Below, piece after piece: positions 46,701 to 54,224 of a DNA stretch of 64,000 bases. Source of the DNA: Luteolibacter sp. Y139. Its GTDB lineage: Bacteria > Verrucomicrobiota > Verrucomicrobiia > Verrucomicrobiales > Akkermansiaceae. The stretch is taken from NCBI RefSeq assembly GCF_038066715.1, contig NZ_JBBUKT010000002.1:248001-312000 (forward strand), given 5' to 3'. The first letter of the stretch is position 1. Each line of letters starts with the position of its first letter. A model generated the notes under the pieces. That model saw nothing but the letters and a program-made list of their open reading frames with translations. It did not search any database and had not been told where the DNA came from. A program made the position numbers and the translations under genes.

Positions 46701-47794
46701 GAGCCGACGAAGTTGAAGCTGGGAGTGTAGGTGGCGGTCGCTCCGGAGATCGTGACCGTGCCATGACCCGGCGGCGTGGTCACGGTGTAGGAGAGAGCCT
46801 GTCCTTCCGGGTCGGTGGCGATGAGGGGGATGGCGATGGAAGCACCGACGGGAGTGGTTGCCTCCGTGGCCGTGGCCACGGGTGGCAGGTTCGGTGTGGT
46901 GCCGCTGCCTTCGCACTCGATGATGCCGCCGCCGTTCAGCGTGAGCCGGTCGGTGAAGGCCATGCCGTGGAGCAACGAGCTTCCATTCACCGTCAGAGTC
47001 CCTGTCGGGACGACGAGTTTTCCGTGGAAGGCGCTCTGGCTATTCAGCGTGAAGCTGCCGGCGGAGATGCTCAACGCGAGCCATTCGGGATGGCTGGGAT
47101 GGCCGAGGTAGCCGTTGGCATTGAGGGAGTTCTTCAGGCGCAGTTCGGTTGGCCCCGATACATCGATGTGGGAGCCGCTGTTGAGATCGAGTTGCTGGAT
47201 CTCGTAGAGGGCGGGGGAGGCGGTGGATCCTGGCTGAAGCACGAGAGTGCTGGCTCCGTTCAGGGTGATGCGCTCGTAACGTCCCGGCGGCAGGTTGATG
47301 GAGCTTCCCTGGGCATTCAGGGTCAGGGTCCGGATGGTCGCGAAATTGCCCGCACTCTCGCCCTGCTGATTGATATTTACGGCGCGGGTCCCGGTTCCGG
47401 CCAGAGGCGGGGCGGCTGTAGGCAGCGGCTCGCCATCAACCCGCCGCGTGATGCCGCCGAGCGAGATCCCATTGTTGAGAGTCAACCGGTAGTTCGAGGG
47501 CTGCGATGATCCCGTGCTATCTTGAACCGGGGGAGAAGTTGCGCCGCCATTAATCCGTATTTCAGGAGTTCCCGGGATCAGCAGTGATCCATCAACGGTC
47601 AGGCCGGAGTTGATATTGAAATTTCCTCCTGTCATCACCCGGACGCTGCCCTTGACGCGGCCTTGGTTGAGCTGCGGTGGCGATTTTGACACCACCGCGT
47701 CAGTCACGGAGGCGCTGGAGGCAAGGATAGAGCAGGAAAAAGCCGCAGCTATGAAGGAACGAAGGGAGGAGATCCGGGGGCGGACGTTCGTCAT
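34727..47794 (-). CDS. Giant secreted RHS polymorphic toxin with adhesin-like N-terminal array
   Basis: 4355 residues. A signal peptide (about 1-33) is followed by a beta-rich domain to about 295 (many LTLNGxxxL turns), then cadherin/VCBS-like repeats with TDPDGDxLTY motifs (about 300-780). A jelly-roll-like region (about 850-1070) precedes a von Willebrand A domain with intact MIDAS DHSGS (about 1255-1440). Two LamG-like domains follow (about 1548-1768, 1876-2095), with PKD-like units (GTYVLKLxAxDG, QVSGPG) between and after. From about 2790 to 4112 comes the RHS shell with YD repeats (YDxxGRLTxxxD) and the core ending GIDPSGH (about 4124). The last ~230 residues are a variable, AT-richer tip, the likely toxin. 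The shell should encapsulate the tip; the front may bind a target surface. Confidence 0.88.
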   Translation of the reverse strand: MTNVRPRISSLRSFIAAAFSCSILASSASVTDAVVSKSPPQLNQGRVKGSVRVMTGGNFNINSGLTVDGSLLIPGTPEIRINGGATSPPVQDSTGSSQPSNYRLTLNNGISLGGITRRVDGEPLPTAAPPLAGTGTRAVNINQQGESAGNFATIRTLTLNAQGSSINLPPGRYERITLNGASTLVLQPGSTASPALYEIQQLDLNSGSHIDVSGPTELRLKNSLNANGYLGHPSHPEWLALSISAGSFTLNSQSAFHGKLVVPTGTLTVNGSSLLHGMAFTDRLTLNGGGIIECEGSGTTPNLPPVATATEATTPVGASIAIPLIATDPEGQALSYTVTTPPGHGTVTISGATATYTPSFNFVGSDIFYFNASDGTTDSAPASVIIHVWQPNRPPSAEDATFLLNQGEANAPLTLTATDPDGDALTYQILSQPQHGALGGSAPALTYAHTGPRSTAVIEDTFTFRVIDTQGAASTVGTITLQLQPANRAPQAAGLAVTTSEDLPVALSLSATDADGDSLTYALHLPQGFPGTITGTAPTLEFTPSANFHGTTAFTYDVTDPSGATSSAQVGITVTPVNDPPVIAAAISVTGIEDQPIAIQLAASDIDGDSLAYTWSVPAGFPGTLSGSAPSLVFTPTPDFSGTASFDFTATDPAGLAATSQVQIVVQAANDAPVAGNARASTRQGTPLTLPLPVSDADGDQLTFTITSYPLHGSMVIADGKAIYMPNAGFSGVDRFRYTAHDIEAASAPADVIIRVAGNPTVAVVSPASGARITGSQAITVKVEASDPDSDLSFVELLLDGTRVGSGTTGTLQVALENLPGGQHTLTATAVDADGGRTVSQPVSFSVEKVNRAPVVAAGADRATTLDSLGPNLIVNPGNEEALVNGAIPGWSAVGSATWGQGKADSRKRDYSFTTANIYPAASEGAVYFQVPGDQTAELSQDIELTESQRSAVALGAARFAFEARSFTYQPKQPLPQDYTGRPSAEVPTGELDRPEAVVEFYNASGQLLASHAAAASLIGDRWLKFGTGALVPASTTRARIRLIATKADTKDQSAVVFVGMTPADKNDALFDAVSFRLGAPADEFLSAAVSDDGLPAGSTLVKLWSQVSGPSAVIAEPDKATTSVNFSAPGDYEFRMEADDSELASSDTVTVHVQRPIPNLPPVVAAGADLTTDFQNKSIALLGTVSDETATADLAIGWTQVSGPGKVSFADPLSASTTISVSLPGTYVLKLAAFDGEWSSEDLVVVEATATAQRRPLDLVLTMDHSGSMWALKNDGDPSLPITKAREAAAMVLSKLDPATDRAAMRKFNGPMVTPLTFDLTLVKQSLVQSRGEPGTEGSFQPSNIDNGIQGALNHVLATPRSGAPDRVILVFNDGAGPYSDVAAKAARAAGVRVIVVSFSNGIDAIDDANMRLQASAPGDFISAETPAEAVVLLNNLLETLRLPLNSPPQVNAGTATRLSNTSGQAFLDGTFTDDGEPGLVAPAILWEQVSGPASATLSDPHKLDPRVTFTTAGEYRFKLSVSDGERTGSDTVLVQVDHPVGLPAPSGITSWWPFDGNLRDMVGGRHLSRSGFWDSPRFTTGVLNDAVQLLDSPDVLAGGTAGEIGLNSSTGFSIELRFRARSLTGGYLVSLFNPATGALNGISWGRPGSTSSSGQLYFLSPPATANSVYGDVALTTTALTTNAWHHAVLTHNRSNNETWLYLNGQGQRVFTAPFGPFFSTAGQLTIGGMPATPGFSPATAKDAYRRFDGDIDDLAFYDRPLSMGEAGQLYQSSSTGKQPPTLDRAPVVDAGIDLRVSNLAASLNGLVSDDTTDVKSAWSQVSGPGTATFADASSPDTTVTFSVAGIYTLKLTATDATTSASDLMQVHAGLPTATAAPDGLVAWMPGNRHPVDVITGRTGIWSGTELYAPVKAGDGFQFGGSVSRVRYLPPAVAPADSGRGFSIETWMSLPTPLAPAGANVLSFQNVSGINVHRLQLAEFTLPSGAKEAGFFWRTSSPAFGAVNDIQVRPLPLGRPFHLALTYDPVTLRKKAFIDGVLVTDSTAPAGTVHHFDKECFVGSFPGETPVFPGQVDELSLYNVALTQPQILAIVQAGDSGKYLAPPAADPRVDAGPDVALAPGESHTFAPAIDTAAFSGGSLTTTWTKVSGPGSVAFNQASRPDAIITVSQAGRHVVRLTVTNGTTTVSDEVTIDVVTLPNAAPVITSLPASVSLQLPAGQADFAPQVTDDGRPTGLLEHRWIVLDGPAPVTFTPTSGMGTQATFTTAGDYTLVLEVSDGLATTRREIPVQVAAAPLPPTPNQAPVVSAGTDFEANAASFSLEGTVTDDGKPSAQPVIQAWSLVSGPGDVVFASPSALSTAVTVDIPGTYRLRLSASDGELVGFDDVIVIVPATATGFPNKTPRVALPSFLAGNLPNLNATLQPAVEDDGRSGSPLTYAWVQLDGPVAAEIATPTEATTSIHFTVEGEYLFELVVSDGEFSAVARTTIQVNPSNNHAPVVTMTPAAPARPYDQATLAATVSDDGNPSNNLTYHWNQIAGPEEVVIANPHALETPVTFGAGGSYLFELLVSDGQLSTRETVVWDVIGVPDVRVISPEADALLPASTLMTLQGRAQIDGGTITSLSFEVDGVVLGQGDQIPVTVDWTLTVPSLAPGEHTIVARTTSSDGQQAASTPQLFTVGEQRVDDFLVEIASPGDGDSITGPVEVSGTVQARRLTSWTLTLTPTVPEGAPVTGTSVVIASGTQPVNQEVLGSIDPTLMLNGVYTLKLSATTQFGSTSSDSIPILFEGNRKIGHFSLAFEDLSIPVGGVPLTVTRTYDSRDSGAGDFGPGWSVGFSSVKVRKAGRLGEGWEQDQTISGITPIYSVFPTTKKRVVVTFPGGKTETFEPVFRASSPLSEDQQNYQKFAEISEGTIVFKAINGSEGTLQVEGDPSVIWNGPVPGHGTVIDFTFGPIDPKRFRYTAADGTAYVIDEIQGLVSLEDPNGNTLTINRSGLVHSSGESVLFTRNGTGRITEVTDPAGEKILYGYDTAGRLQSVTDRTGEVTSFHYEDTAFPNYLTRITDPRGVDAIRTEFDDDGRMVRQIDAAGNAVEFEHDLADNREIIRDRLGNVTIHEYDDRGNILKTTDALDGVTSYTYDANDNETSVASPLGLVTSRTYDSNNNLLTETDPAGHASTYTYDAKRRPLTSADALGHTTSLEYDGVGNLIHMTDPGNAVTTIHYDGNGNVSGVVDATGRGNGSTYDSKGREISDSDGNHFVYDAAGNRTQTFRYRDGHPNEQIITTYEYDTAGRLTRTILPGGSTSETVYNAIGKPAKTIDAAGRETVYVYDALGHLVSTTYPDGTVTSAAYDIEGRQTATTDAAGVTTYTLYDALGRATTTILPDATMPPTILSEVADIAAAPALADNPRRTTTYDADGRVVASTDENGQATTFEYDDAGRRTAVVNALGQRTTTTYDDAGRQTSVTDAKGITTGFEYDAAGRLTRTNFADSTYTQTTYDAAGRRILATDQAGNTTEYGYTDRGQLNYVIDAEGFYTEYEYDSQSRQIGQSTPLAYTQYRYDDLGRRIARIMPDGHQEHFGYDTLGRLVQHQDFNGHVTTREYDSLNDHLLAVIADANHPSLALDHAPARHEFSYDVLGRRTNATVKNAAGTVLHTDSWSYDLQSRPLVQASTTGTLRYAWDATGTLAGVKSDTPGGYDLSYDYDELGRLTTVHEGQEGVDPAARAIAGYAYDANGNLAGTSYLNQVTHAYAYNSLNRLTNLSIDRQPGGSGAVAAPLQGYTYTLNAAGHRTGISELGGRTVVNTFDRLYRLVHEDISHTEGENVDTPLGTIGYTYDPVGNRQIRYPMDRNWVAGRSISSLVPEQYREGAYNERDQYIGDSYDANGNTTVSDTKGPNGWPVSATDLYSFDNRLIRRTRGDGLAVDILYNTDGDRVAKWVKQDNLNLSITRYLVDRANPTGYSQVVEEKDGTGQLTACYLYGHDLIAFDNWITRVSGIPQRLTTPERRWYQYDGLGSVRGLSNDDGTLVEEYTYEAFGTLIGLRQLDPTSGQLVPQDPLALENRTANRYLFTGEQWDSDLGMYFLRARYLNPDTGRFHTEDLYEGSQTEPLSLHKYLYTHADPINGIDPSGHMLVDISAAQSSQTMLGRLDSMRVRLHGFALQGQIQAIRILLHGRYLMFMMAINMPTWLDKLEKANNIVTIGTGGLLILSETMERMAASSANSGSIPPYPIQDRGRGGEAAAGANLGGNVSRIDHYDRNSNIGVQVFTSSGSTEASILSGIRSKLGSLRDAEQGAIYGTTSDGESFRLKEATMPSGSIGLLVQVDIATASVVQSSGFSQRLSELSREFGRLIRIAPVRLR

Positions 47795-49469
<1,675 letters not shown>

Positions 49470-49554
49470 CGCCGGCGGATACGTGAGGGGATTTCGGCCT
49501 TTCTTCACCGTGGAGTGATAAATCTCCCCGAGGGCTCCGCTTTCGGGGGTGAGA

Positions 49555-50031
49555 ATGGCTTCCCCCGAACAGGACTGGAATGACTGGCTGGCTGAGAATG
49601 CCGCCCGCTTCCTGCTCTTCGCCCGGCAGCAGACGCGCTGTGAGCACGACGCCGAGGACGTGCTTCAGGAGTCATTGGTCGAGTCGTGGCAACGCGCCGG
49701 AGGGCGGCCGGAGGCTCCGCTGGTCTATGCCACGATCCGCCGCCGCGCCATCGATCTGAGTCGCTCGAACTCCCGCCGCAATGTCCGCGAGCAGGAGAGC
49801 AGTGATCTCTTCACGGCCTCGTCTGATGACCGCGAGACCACGGAGGTCCTCGAACGCGAACTCCGCCGGCTGCCGCCCGATCAGCGCGAGGTGCTCATCC
49901 TGAAATTCTGGGGCGGCCTCACTTTCGTCCAAGTGGCGGAGGCGCTCGAAATTCCCCAGGGAACAGCCGCTTCCCGCTATCGCCTCGCCCTTGAAGCCCT
50001 TCGCCAACCCCTTGCCACCGCTTTGACATGA
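49555..50031 (+). CDS. ECF RNA polymerase sigma factor
   Basis: 158 residues, two-domain sigma-70. Region 2 includes CEHDAEDVLQESLVESW and the DNA-melting helix YATIRRRAIDLSRSNSRR. Region 4 is LPPDQREVLILKFWGGLTFVQVAEALEIPQGTAASRYRLALEALR, a clear helix-turn-helix. ATG 49555 is chosen; an in-frame GTG two codons upstream is possible. Its stop overlaps the next gene (ATGA), whose single-span product is likely its membrane regulator. Confidence 0.93.
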   Translation: MASPEQDWNDWLAENAARFLLFARQQTRCEHDAEDVLQESLVESWQRAGGRPEAPLVYATIRRRAIDLSRSNSRRNVREQESSDLFTASSDDRETTEVLERELRRLPPDQREVLILKFWGGLTFVQVAEALEIPQGTAASRYRLALEALRQPLATALT

Positions 50032-50471
50032 ACTCCGACCACGACCTGGAAGAATTGCTCGGTCGGCTGTCGCCTGCAGCGCCCGGACCTGAGCTGATGG
50101 AGCGCCTGCGCGAGGCCCGGCCGCCGGAGAAGAAGCCGCGTTCTCTCCGTCGCCTTTGGCTGTTGCTGCCACCGCTCGCCGCTGCGGCGGGAGTTGCCTT
50201 CGCATGGCTCGGCCATGAGCCACCCGCTGCTCCGCAGCAACCGATCGCGGAACAGCCATCGCAGGAGCCGCTGAAACCCGTGGGTAGCGTCCAGCACCTG
50301 ATGGAAGTCGCCGATCTCGGCATCGTCGTCGGCGAAGACCAGCAGCCGGTCCGCCTGATCCGCACCCGCTGGATCGATGAAGTTGTCTACGCCCGGGCCG
50401 GTGGTGGTGAGCCCGTCAAGGAAGGCCGTCTGCGTGAGGAAGTGCTGCCCGTCTCTCTCGACCTCTACTGA
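50028..50471 (+). CDS. Single-span membrane protein, probable anti-sigma factor
   Basis: 147 residues: a cytoplasmic N-terminal segment of about 40, one transmembrane helix at about 44-62 (LWLLLPPLAAAAGVAFAWL), then a Pro/Gln-rich periplasmic linker and a small beta-rich domain. The position directly after an ECF sigma factor with overlapping codons, and the topology, are those of anti-sigma factors. There is no zinc HxxxCxxC motif, so assignment is by context only. Confidence 0.65.
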   Translation: MNSDHDLEELLGRLSPAAPGPELMERLREARPPEKKPRSLRRLWLLLPPLAAAAGVAFAWLGHEPPAAPQQPIAEQPSQEPLKPVGSVQHLMEVADLGIVVGEDQQPVRLIRTRWIDEVVYARAGGGEPVKEGRLREEVLPVSLDLY

Positions 50472-50505
50472 AAAATCGAAACAACGAACCACTGATACAA
50501 GTACC

Positions 50506-51372
50506 ATGAAAACGACCTGTTTGTTAGTTGCCCTGAGTGGCCTAGCCGCGGCTAGTGGCCTAGCCGCGGCTCAGCAACCTGTTCCCGGCCCGCCGCCGAT
50601 CCCTCAGGCGCCCGGCGTTCCCGGCGCTCCGGCTATTGCCGCGCAGCCCCGCGTCTTTGGAATGGCCGGAGGTGCCGGCATGGCAGGAATGCCTCCGGAT
50701 GTAACCATTCTCACCTCTGAAGCGAGCGATCTGGTGGAGCCGTTGACGTGGGACGTTCGCGAGGCACAGCGCCGTTTCCAAGAGGTCATGCGCTCGGGGC
50801 CGGTTGGTTTCCTCGGGGTCAACGCGACGGTGGTGCCGCCGGAGCTTTCCGCGCACCTTTCGCTCCCGGAGGATACCGGCTTGCTGGTCGAGGTCGTGTC
50901 GAAGGACAGCCCTGCGGAAAAGGGTGGCCTCCAGACGAATGACGTGCTCGCGAAGCTCGATGACCAGATCCTGATCGACCAGCGCCAGTTCTCGGTGCTC
51001 GTCGCCAACAAGAAGGAAGGCGACACGGTGAAGATCACATACGTCCGCAAGGGCGAGACGCATGAGACCAATGTGGTGGTCGGCAAACGGGAAAGCCCGG
51101 GCCCGCGGGGAAGGATGGAGAAGGCGGATGCTGATGTCCTTTTCCAGCGTGCCGGAGGTGCGCCGCTGCGCACCTTCGTCCGGCGCTTCCAGATGCCGGG
51201 TGGCGGGAGTGGCGAGGTCAAGATCGCCGGGGAGGATTCCAGGGTCGAGATCCTGGACGGCGGTCCTACTACGGCTCCCGGTGAGCCGCCTGCTCCGCCG
51301 AATGACGATGTGAAGAAGCAGCTTGAGGAGATTCGCGCGATGCTGGAGGCGCTCCAGCAGAAGGTGAAGTGA
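50506..51372 (+). CDS. Secreted PDZ-domain protein
   Basis: 288 residues. The signal peptide contains a tandem SGLAAA duplication. A proline/glycine-rich linker (about 25-65) leads to one PDZ domain at about residues 97-192 (GFLGVNATVVPPELSAHL, SPAEKGGLQTNDVLAKLDD, GDTVKITYVRKGE). The C-terminal part is polar and ends in a short helix (QLEEIRAMLEALQQKV). There is no protease domain, so it is probably a regulatory or scaffolding protein in the envelope, perhaps a sensor for the sigma/anti-sigma pair just upstream (35-base gap). Confidence 0.85.
   Translation: MKTTCLLVALSGLAAASGLAAAQQPVPGPPPIPQAPGVPGAPAIAAQPRVFGMAGGAGMAGMPPDVTILTSEASDLVEPLTWDVREAQRRFQEVMRSGPVGFLGVNATVVPPELSAHLSLPEDTGLLVEVVSKDSPAEKGGLQTNDVLAKLDDQILIDQRQFSVLVANKKEGDTVKITYVRKGETHETNVVVGKRESPGPRGRMEKADADVLFQRAGGAPLRTFVRRFQMPGGGSGEVKIAGEDSRVEILDGGPTTAPGEPPAPPNDDVKKQLEEIRAMLEALQQKVK
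50536..50571. repeat. Exact 18-bp tandem duplication in the PDZ-protein signal peptide
   Basis: Positions 50536-50553 and 50554-50571 are identical (AGTGGCCTAGCCGCGGCT), coding SGLAAA twice. Each unit carries the palindrome AGCCGCGGCT. This looks like a slippage-prone tandem repeat that lengthens the hydrophobic core of the signal peptide. Confidence 0.9.
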
Positions 51373-51411
51373 ATGTTTGAAAGTCACGGGCATTCAGCAT
51401 CATTGCGCAAT

Positions 51412-51448
51412 CCGGGGCGGCGGGAGTGGATCCTACCGCCCCGGCTTT
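51412..51448 (+). terminator. Intrinsic terminator after the PDZ gene
   Basis: Nine-base stem CCGGGGCGG (51412-51420) with CCGCCCCGG (51436-51444), loop of 15, followed by a short CTTT. It lies 40 bases after the stop of the PDZ gene and should end the sigma/anti-sigma/PDZ transcript. The T tract is weak. Confidence 0.6.
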
Positions 51449-51622
51449 GATAGGGGGGCGAGAGTTTCTTCCCACAAACGTGGCAGTGGGTTCTGGGAAA
51501 CTCTTTTCCAGCGAGGGTGTTGCCCTGAGTAGCACGTATCCCGTCGAACGGAATGGTGGAGCAGTTGGAATTCACTCCGATTCTTTGCCTAACTCCATTT
51601 CACGGTTTCACCTCGATTCATC

Positions 51623-52771
51623 ATGAACCTAGCCTCAGCTCAGCCCGCGCTCGATCCATCCACTCGTTCACGACGGCAGTTTCTCTCTAACGTTGCGGGA
51701 GCCGGAGTGGCGTCAGTGCTGATGCCTGCCGTGGCGAGGGCTGCGGACGAGATGGATCCAGAAGTCGGGAAGCTCGTCGCCGCTACTTTAGGCATCGACA
51801 TGCACAACCACATCGATGTGCCGCTTGCCGCTGCGGATTTGCCCGGACCGGAAGTCGACCTGGCAAGTGAGATGAAACGCTCGGGGCTATCCGCCATCTG
51901 CATGACCTTCGCGGTGGACTACCAGCCGATCCGCAAGCCTGGCGATGCCTACGACCGCTTTGTGAACGGATTGACCGCGACGGACGCGCTTCTGACCCGG
52001 AACAAGATGCGCCGTGCCTTGAATTTAAAAGATCTTCAGACGGCTCATGATGAAGGCCAGCCGATCGTGGTCCAATCGATTGAGGGTGGTCATTTTCTCG
52101 AAGGCAAACTGGAACGCGTGGAAGAGGCATATAGACGCGGATTGCGGCACTTCGGGCTGCTTCACGACCACGACGCGGAGCCGCCGCTGGGTGACATTTA
52201 CACGGTGCCGGCTCACCTCGGCGGGCTGACTGAATTCGGGGGGAAGGTTATCAAGGAGTGCGAGCGCCTGGGCATCGTCATTGACCTTGCGCATGCCAAT
52301 ATGGAGACGGTGACGGCTGCCTTGAAGATCGTCACCAAGCCGGTTCTGATCACCCATACAGGTTTGGATACCCAACTGGGGAAGAATCCCCGGATGGCGG
52401 ATATGATGAAGCCCCGCCTGATCGGCAAGGAGCAAGCGAAGGTGGTGGCCGAGGCAGGCGGTGTCATCGGCGTGTGGACGCACCTCGCGGATTCTCCCGA
52501 GGATTACGCGAGCAATGTTCGGGCGCTGGTGGATGTCATCGGCGTCGATCATGTCGGTATCGGGACCGATACGAAGCTGACGCCGCCTCCCGGCGGAGGA
52601 GCGAGACGTGGTGGTGGCACCAACCAAGCCTGGCCGGATCAGAAGGCCGGCTTCTACCACGCTGTGGTCGCCGCGATGCTCAAGTCGGGCTTCACGGCCG
52701 AGGAAATCGGGAAGATTGGTGGCGGTAACTTTTGTCGCGTCTTTGACGCGGGCACTGCCGGGCACTCTTGA
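51623..52771 (+). CDS. Membrane dipeptidase (peptidase M19), Tat-exported
   Basis: 382 residues. The twin-arginine signal SRRQFLSNVAGAG is followed by a hydrophobic stretch and an AxA cleavage site near residue 41. The M19 (renal dipeptidase-like) amidohydrolase barrel has metal ligands in DMHNHID, the Glu of QSIEGGHF, the His of IDLAHAN and ITHTG, and the Asp of HVGIGTDTKL. The C-terminal GGGNFCRVF is typical. It cleaves dipeptides, including D-amino-acid forms, in the periplasm. About 250 bases of non-coding DNA precede it. Confidence 0.92.
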   Translation: MNLASAQPALDPSTRSRRQFLSNVAGAGVASVLMPAVARAADEMDPEVGKLVAATLGIDMHNHIDVPLAAADLPGPEVDLASEMKRSGLSAICMTFAVDYQPIRKPGDAYDRFVNGLTATDALLTRNKMRRALNLKDLQTAHDEGQPIVVQSIEGGHFLEGKLERVEEAYRRGLRHFGLLHDHDAEPPLGDIYTVPAHLGGLTEFGGKVIKECERLGIVIDLAHANMETVTAALKIVTKPVLITHTGLDTQLGKNPRMADMMKPRLIGKEQAKVVAEAGGVIGVWTHLADSPEDYASNVRALVDVIGVDHVGIGTDTKLTPPPGGGARRGGGTNQAWPDQKAGFYHAVVAAMLKSGFTAEEIGKIGGGNFCRVFDAGTAGHS

Positions 52772-52841
52772 AATGCTGAAGATTGAGTCGCCAGCAGCGC
52801 GATTCTACGCTGGTGTTAGTCGTCTTTTGAGACGTCAGGCC

Positions 52842-53435
52842 ATGGCAACGAGCGACATGAATCCGAAGGTGGATGCTTTTTTGGGCAAGGCTGAGAGGTG
52901 GAAGGAGGAGTTCGAGAAGCTGAGAGCGATTGCTCTCAGTTGTCCGCTGACGGAGGAGCTGAAGTGGGGGAAGCCTTGCTACTCGTTAGAAAGCGGTAAT
53001 GTCGTCCTCATCCATGGCTTCAAGGAGTATTGCGCGCTGCTGTTCATGAAAGGTGCGCTGCTGAAGGATGCGAAGGGGATCCTAGTCCAGCAGACGGAGA
53101 ACGTGCAATCGGCGCGGCAGATCCGATTCACGAATGTGCGGGAGATCGTGAAGCTGGAGCCGGTTTTGAAGGCTTACCTCAAGGAGGCGATCGAGGTGGA
53201 GAAGGCGGGGATGGAGGTGGAGTATAAGAAGACTTCCGAGTTCGTGGTGCCGGAGGAGTTTCAGAAGAGGCTGAAGGGTGATGCGGCTTTGAGGAAGGCG
53301 TTTGAGGCTCTGACGCCCGGGCGGCAGCGGGGATACTTGCTGCACTTCGCCGGGGCCAAGCTATCGAAGACGCGAGAGGCGCGGATTGAGAAGTGCGTGC
53401 CGCTTATCATGATTGGCAAGGGGCTGAATGATTAG
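52842..53435 (+). CDS. YdeI/OmpD-associated family protein
   Basis: 197 residues. It has an N-terminal DUF1801-type domain (EELKWGKPCYSLESGNVVLIHGFKEYCALLFMKGALL) and a C-terminal helical segment (PEEFQKRLKGDAALRKAFEALTPGRQRGYLLHFAGAK) typical of the YdeI/OmdA group. Cytoplasmic; its molecular role is unclear. ATG 52842 matches the usual family N-terminus; an ATG at 52773 would add 23 residues without family character. Confidence 0.85.
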   Translation: MATSDMNPKVDAFLGKAERWKEEFEKLRAIALSCPLTEELKWGKPCYSLESGNVVLIHGFKEYCALLFMKGALLKDAKGILVQQTENVQSARQIRFTNVREIVKLEPVLKAYLKEAIEVEKAGMEVEYKKTSEFVVPEEFQKRLKGDAALRKAFEALTPGRQRGYLLHFAGAKLSKTREARIEKCVPLIMIGKGLND

Positions 53436-53482
53436 CCGGCTGGACTAGAATGGCTGACCATGCATCCTGTGATCTTCCGATC

Positions 53483-54202
53483 ATGAAATATCTAGCCCTG
53501 ATGGTCCTTCCGGTCATCGCCTGCAGTGCTCTAGCTGAGGAGGATCCTTTCGCAGGGGGCGAGCCCAACAAGGCTGTCGTTGAGAAAGACGATGCATTCG
53601 AGGTGGTAGCCGATCCAGCCGGAAAGGCGTATTTCCCTGAAGGCCGGGCTTCTTACTATACAAAAGAGTTGTTGGCGATGAAGGAGCCTTCCGTTCTATC
53701 TCCGCTGGAGAAGGGGGTGGATAGAGTGTTCCGGTTTACCTGCCTTCGCAGTTTCCATGATCCGCTGGTGGTGCGGATCACCGAGGCGGGCGGAATTGTC
53801 ACGGCGCGAGCGGTCCAATTGCACAGGGACGAGAGTTACCGGCCTGTGGGGATCGTTCACGACAAGACATGGGAACTGGACGAGAAGAGCAAGAAGGCTA
53901 TTGCCGAGATTGTGCCGACAAGGAAGGATTTCTGGATGCCTCTCAGTGATGCAGAGGAGACGCTTTCAGGTTTGGATGGATCCACATGGATCTTCGAGGT
54001 TCATGACAAGGAAGGCTATCGCATGGTCGATGTTTGGAGTCCCGGCGTGTTGTCGAGCATGGACATGGAAGAGATGAAGAAGATGCTGGATGGCCGCGGG
54101 CTGGATCTGTCCAAGATAAGAGACTTTCGTGTCTACAAGAGGACCGGAGAAAAGCTCTTGGAGATTGGAGAGATTCTTCCGAAGCCGGAGGAGCGCTACT
54201 GA
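53483..54202 (+). CDS. Secreted protein of unknown function
   Basis: 239 residues with a Sec or lipoprotein-like signal (MKYLALMVLPVIACSALAEE). A lipobox could be read around IACS, but the match is not strong. The mature part is a soluble alpha/beta protein with no recognised motif. ATG 53483 starts at the signal peptide; an upstream ATG at 53450 is less likely. It is followed by 22 bases and then the convergent DACNV gene. Confidence 0.65.
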   Translation: MKYLALMVLPVIACSALAEEDPFAGGEPNKAVVEKDDAFEVVADPAGKAYFPEGRASYYTKELLAMKEPSVLSPLEKGVDRVFRFTCLRSFHDPLVVRITEAGGIVTARAVQLHRDESYRPVGIVHDKTWELDEKSKKAIAEIVPTRKDFWMPLSDAEETLSGLDGSTWIFEVHDKEGYRMVDVWSPGVLSSMDMEEMKKMLDGRGLDLSKIRDFRVYKRTGEKLLEIGEILPKPEERY

Positions 54203-54224
54203 GGCCACATCGAGATGTGATGCT

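Noticed and set aside
51426-51626. 66-codon plus-strand frame upstream of the M19 dipeptidase
   Set aside because: It lies on the terminator hairpin of the PDZ gene, lacks a ribosome site and has no protein-like features.
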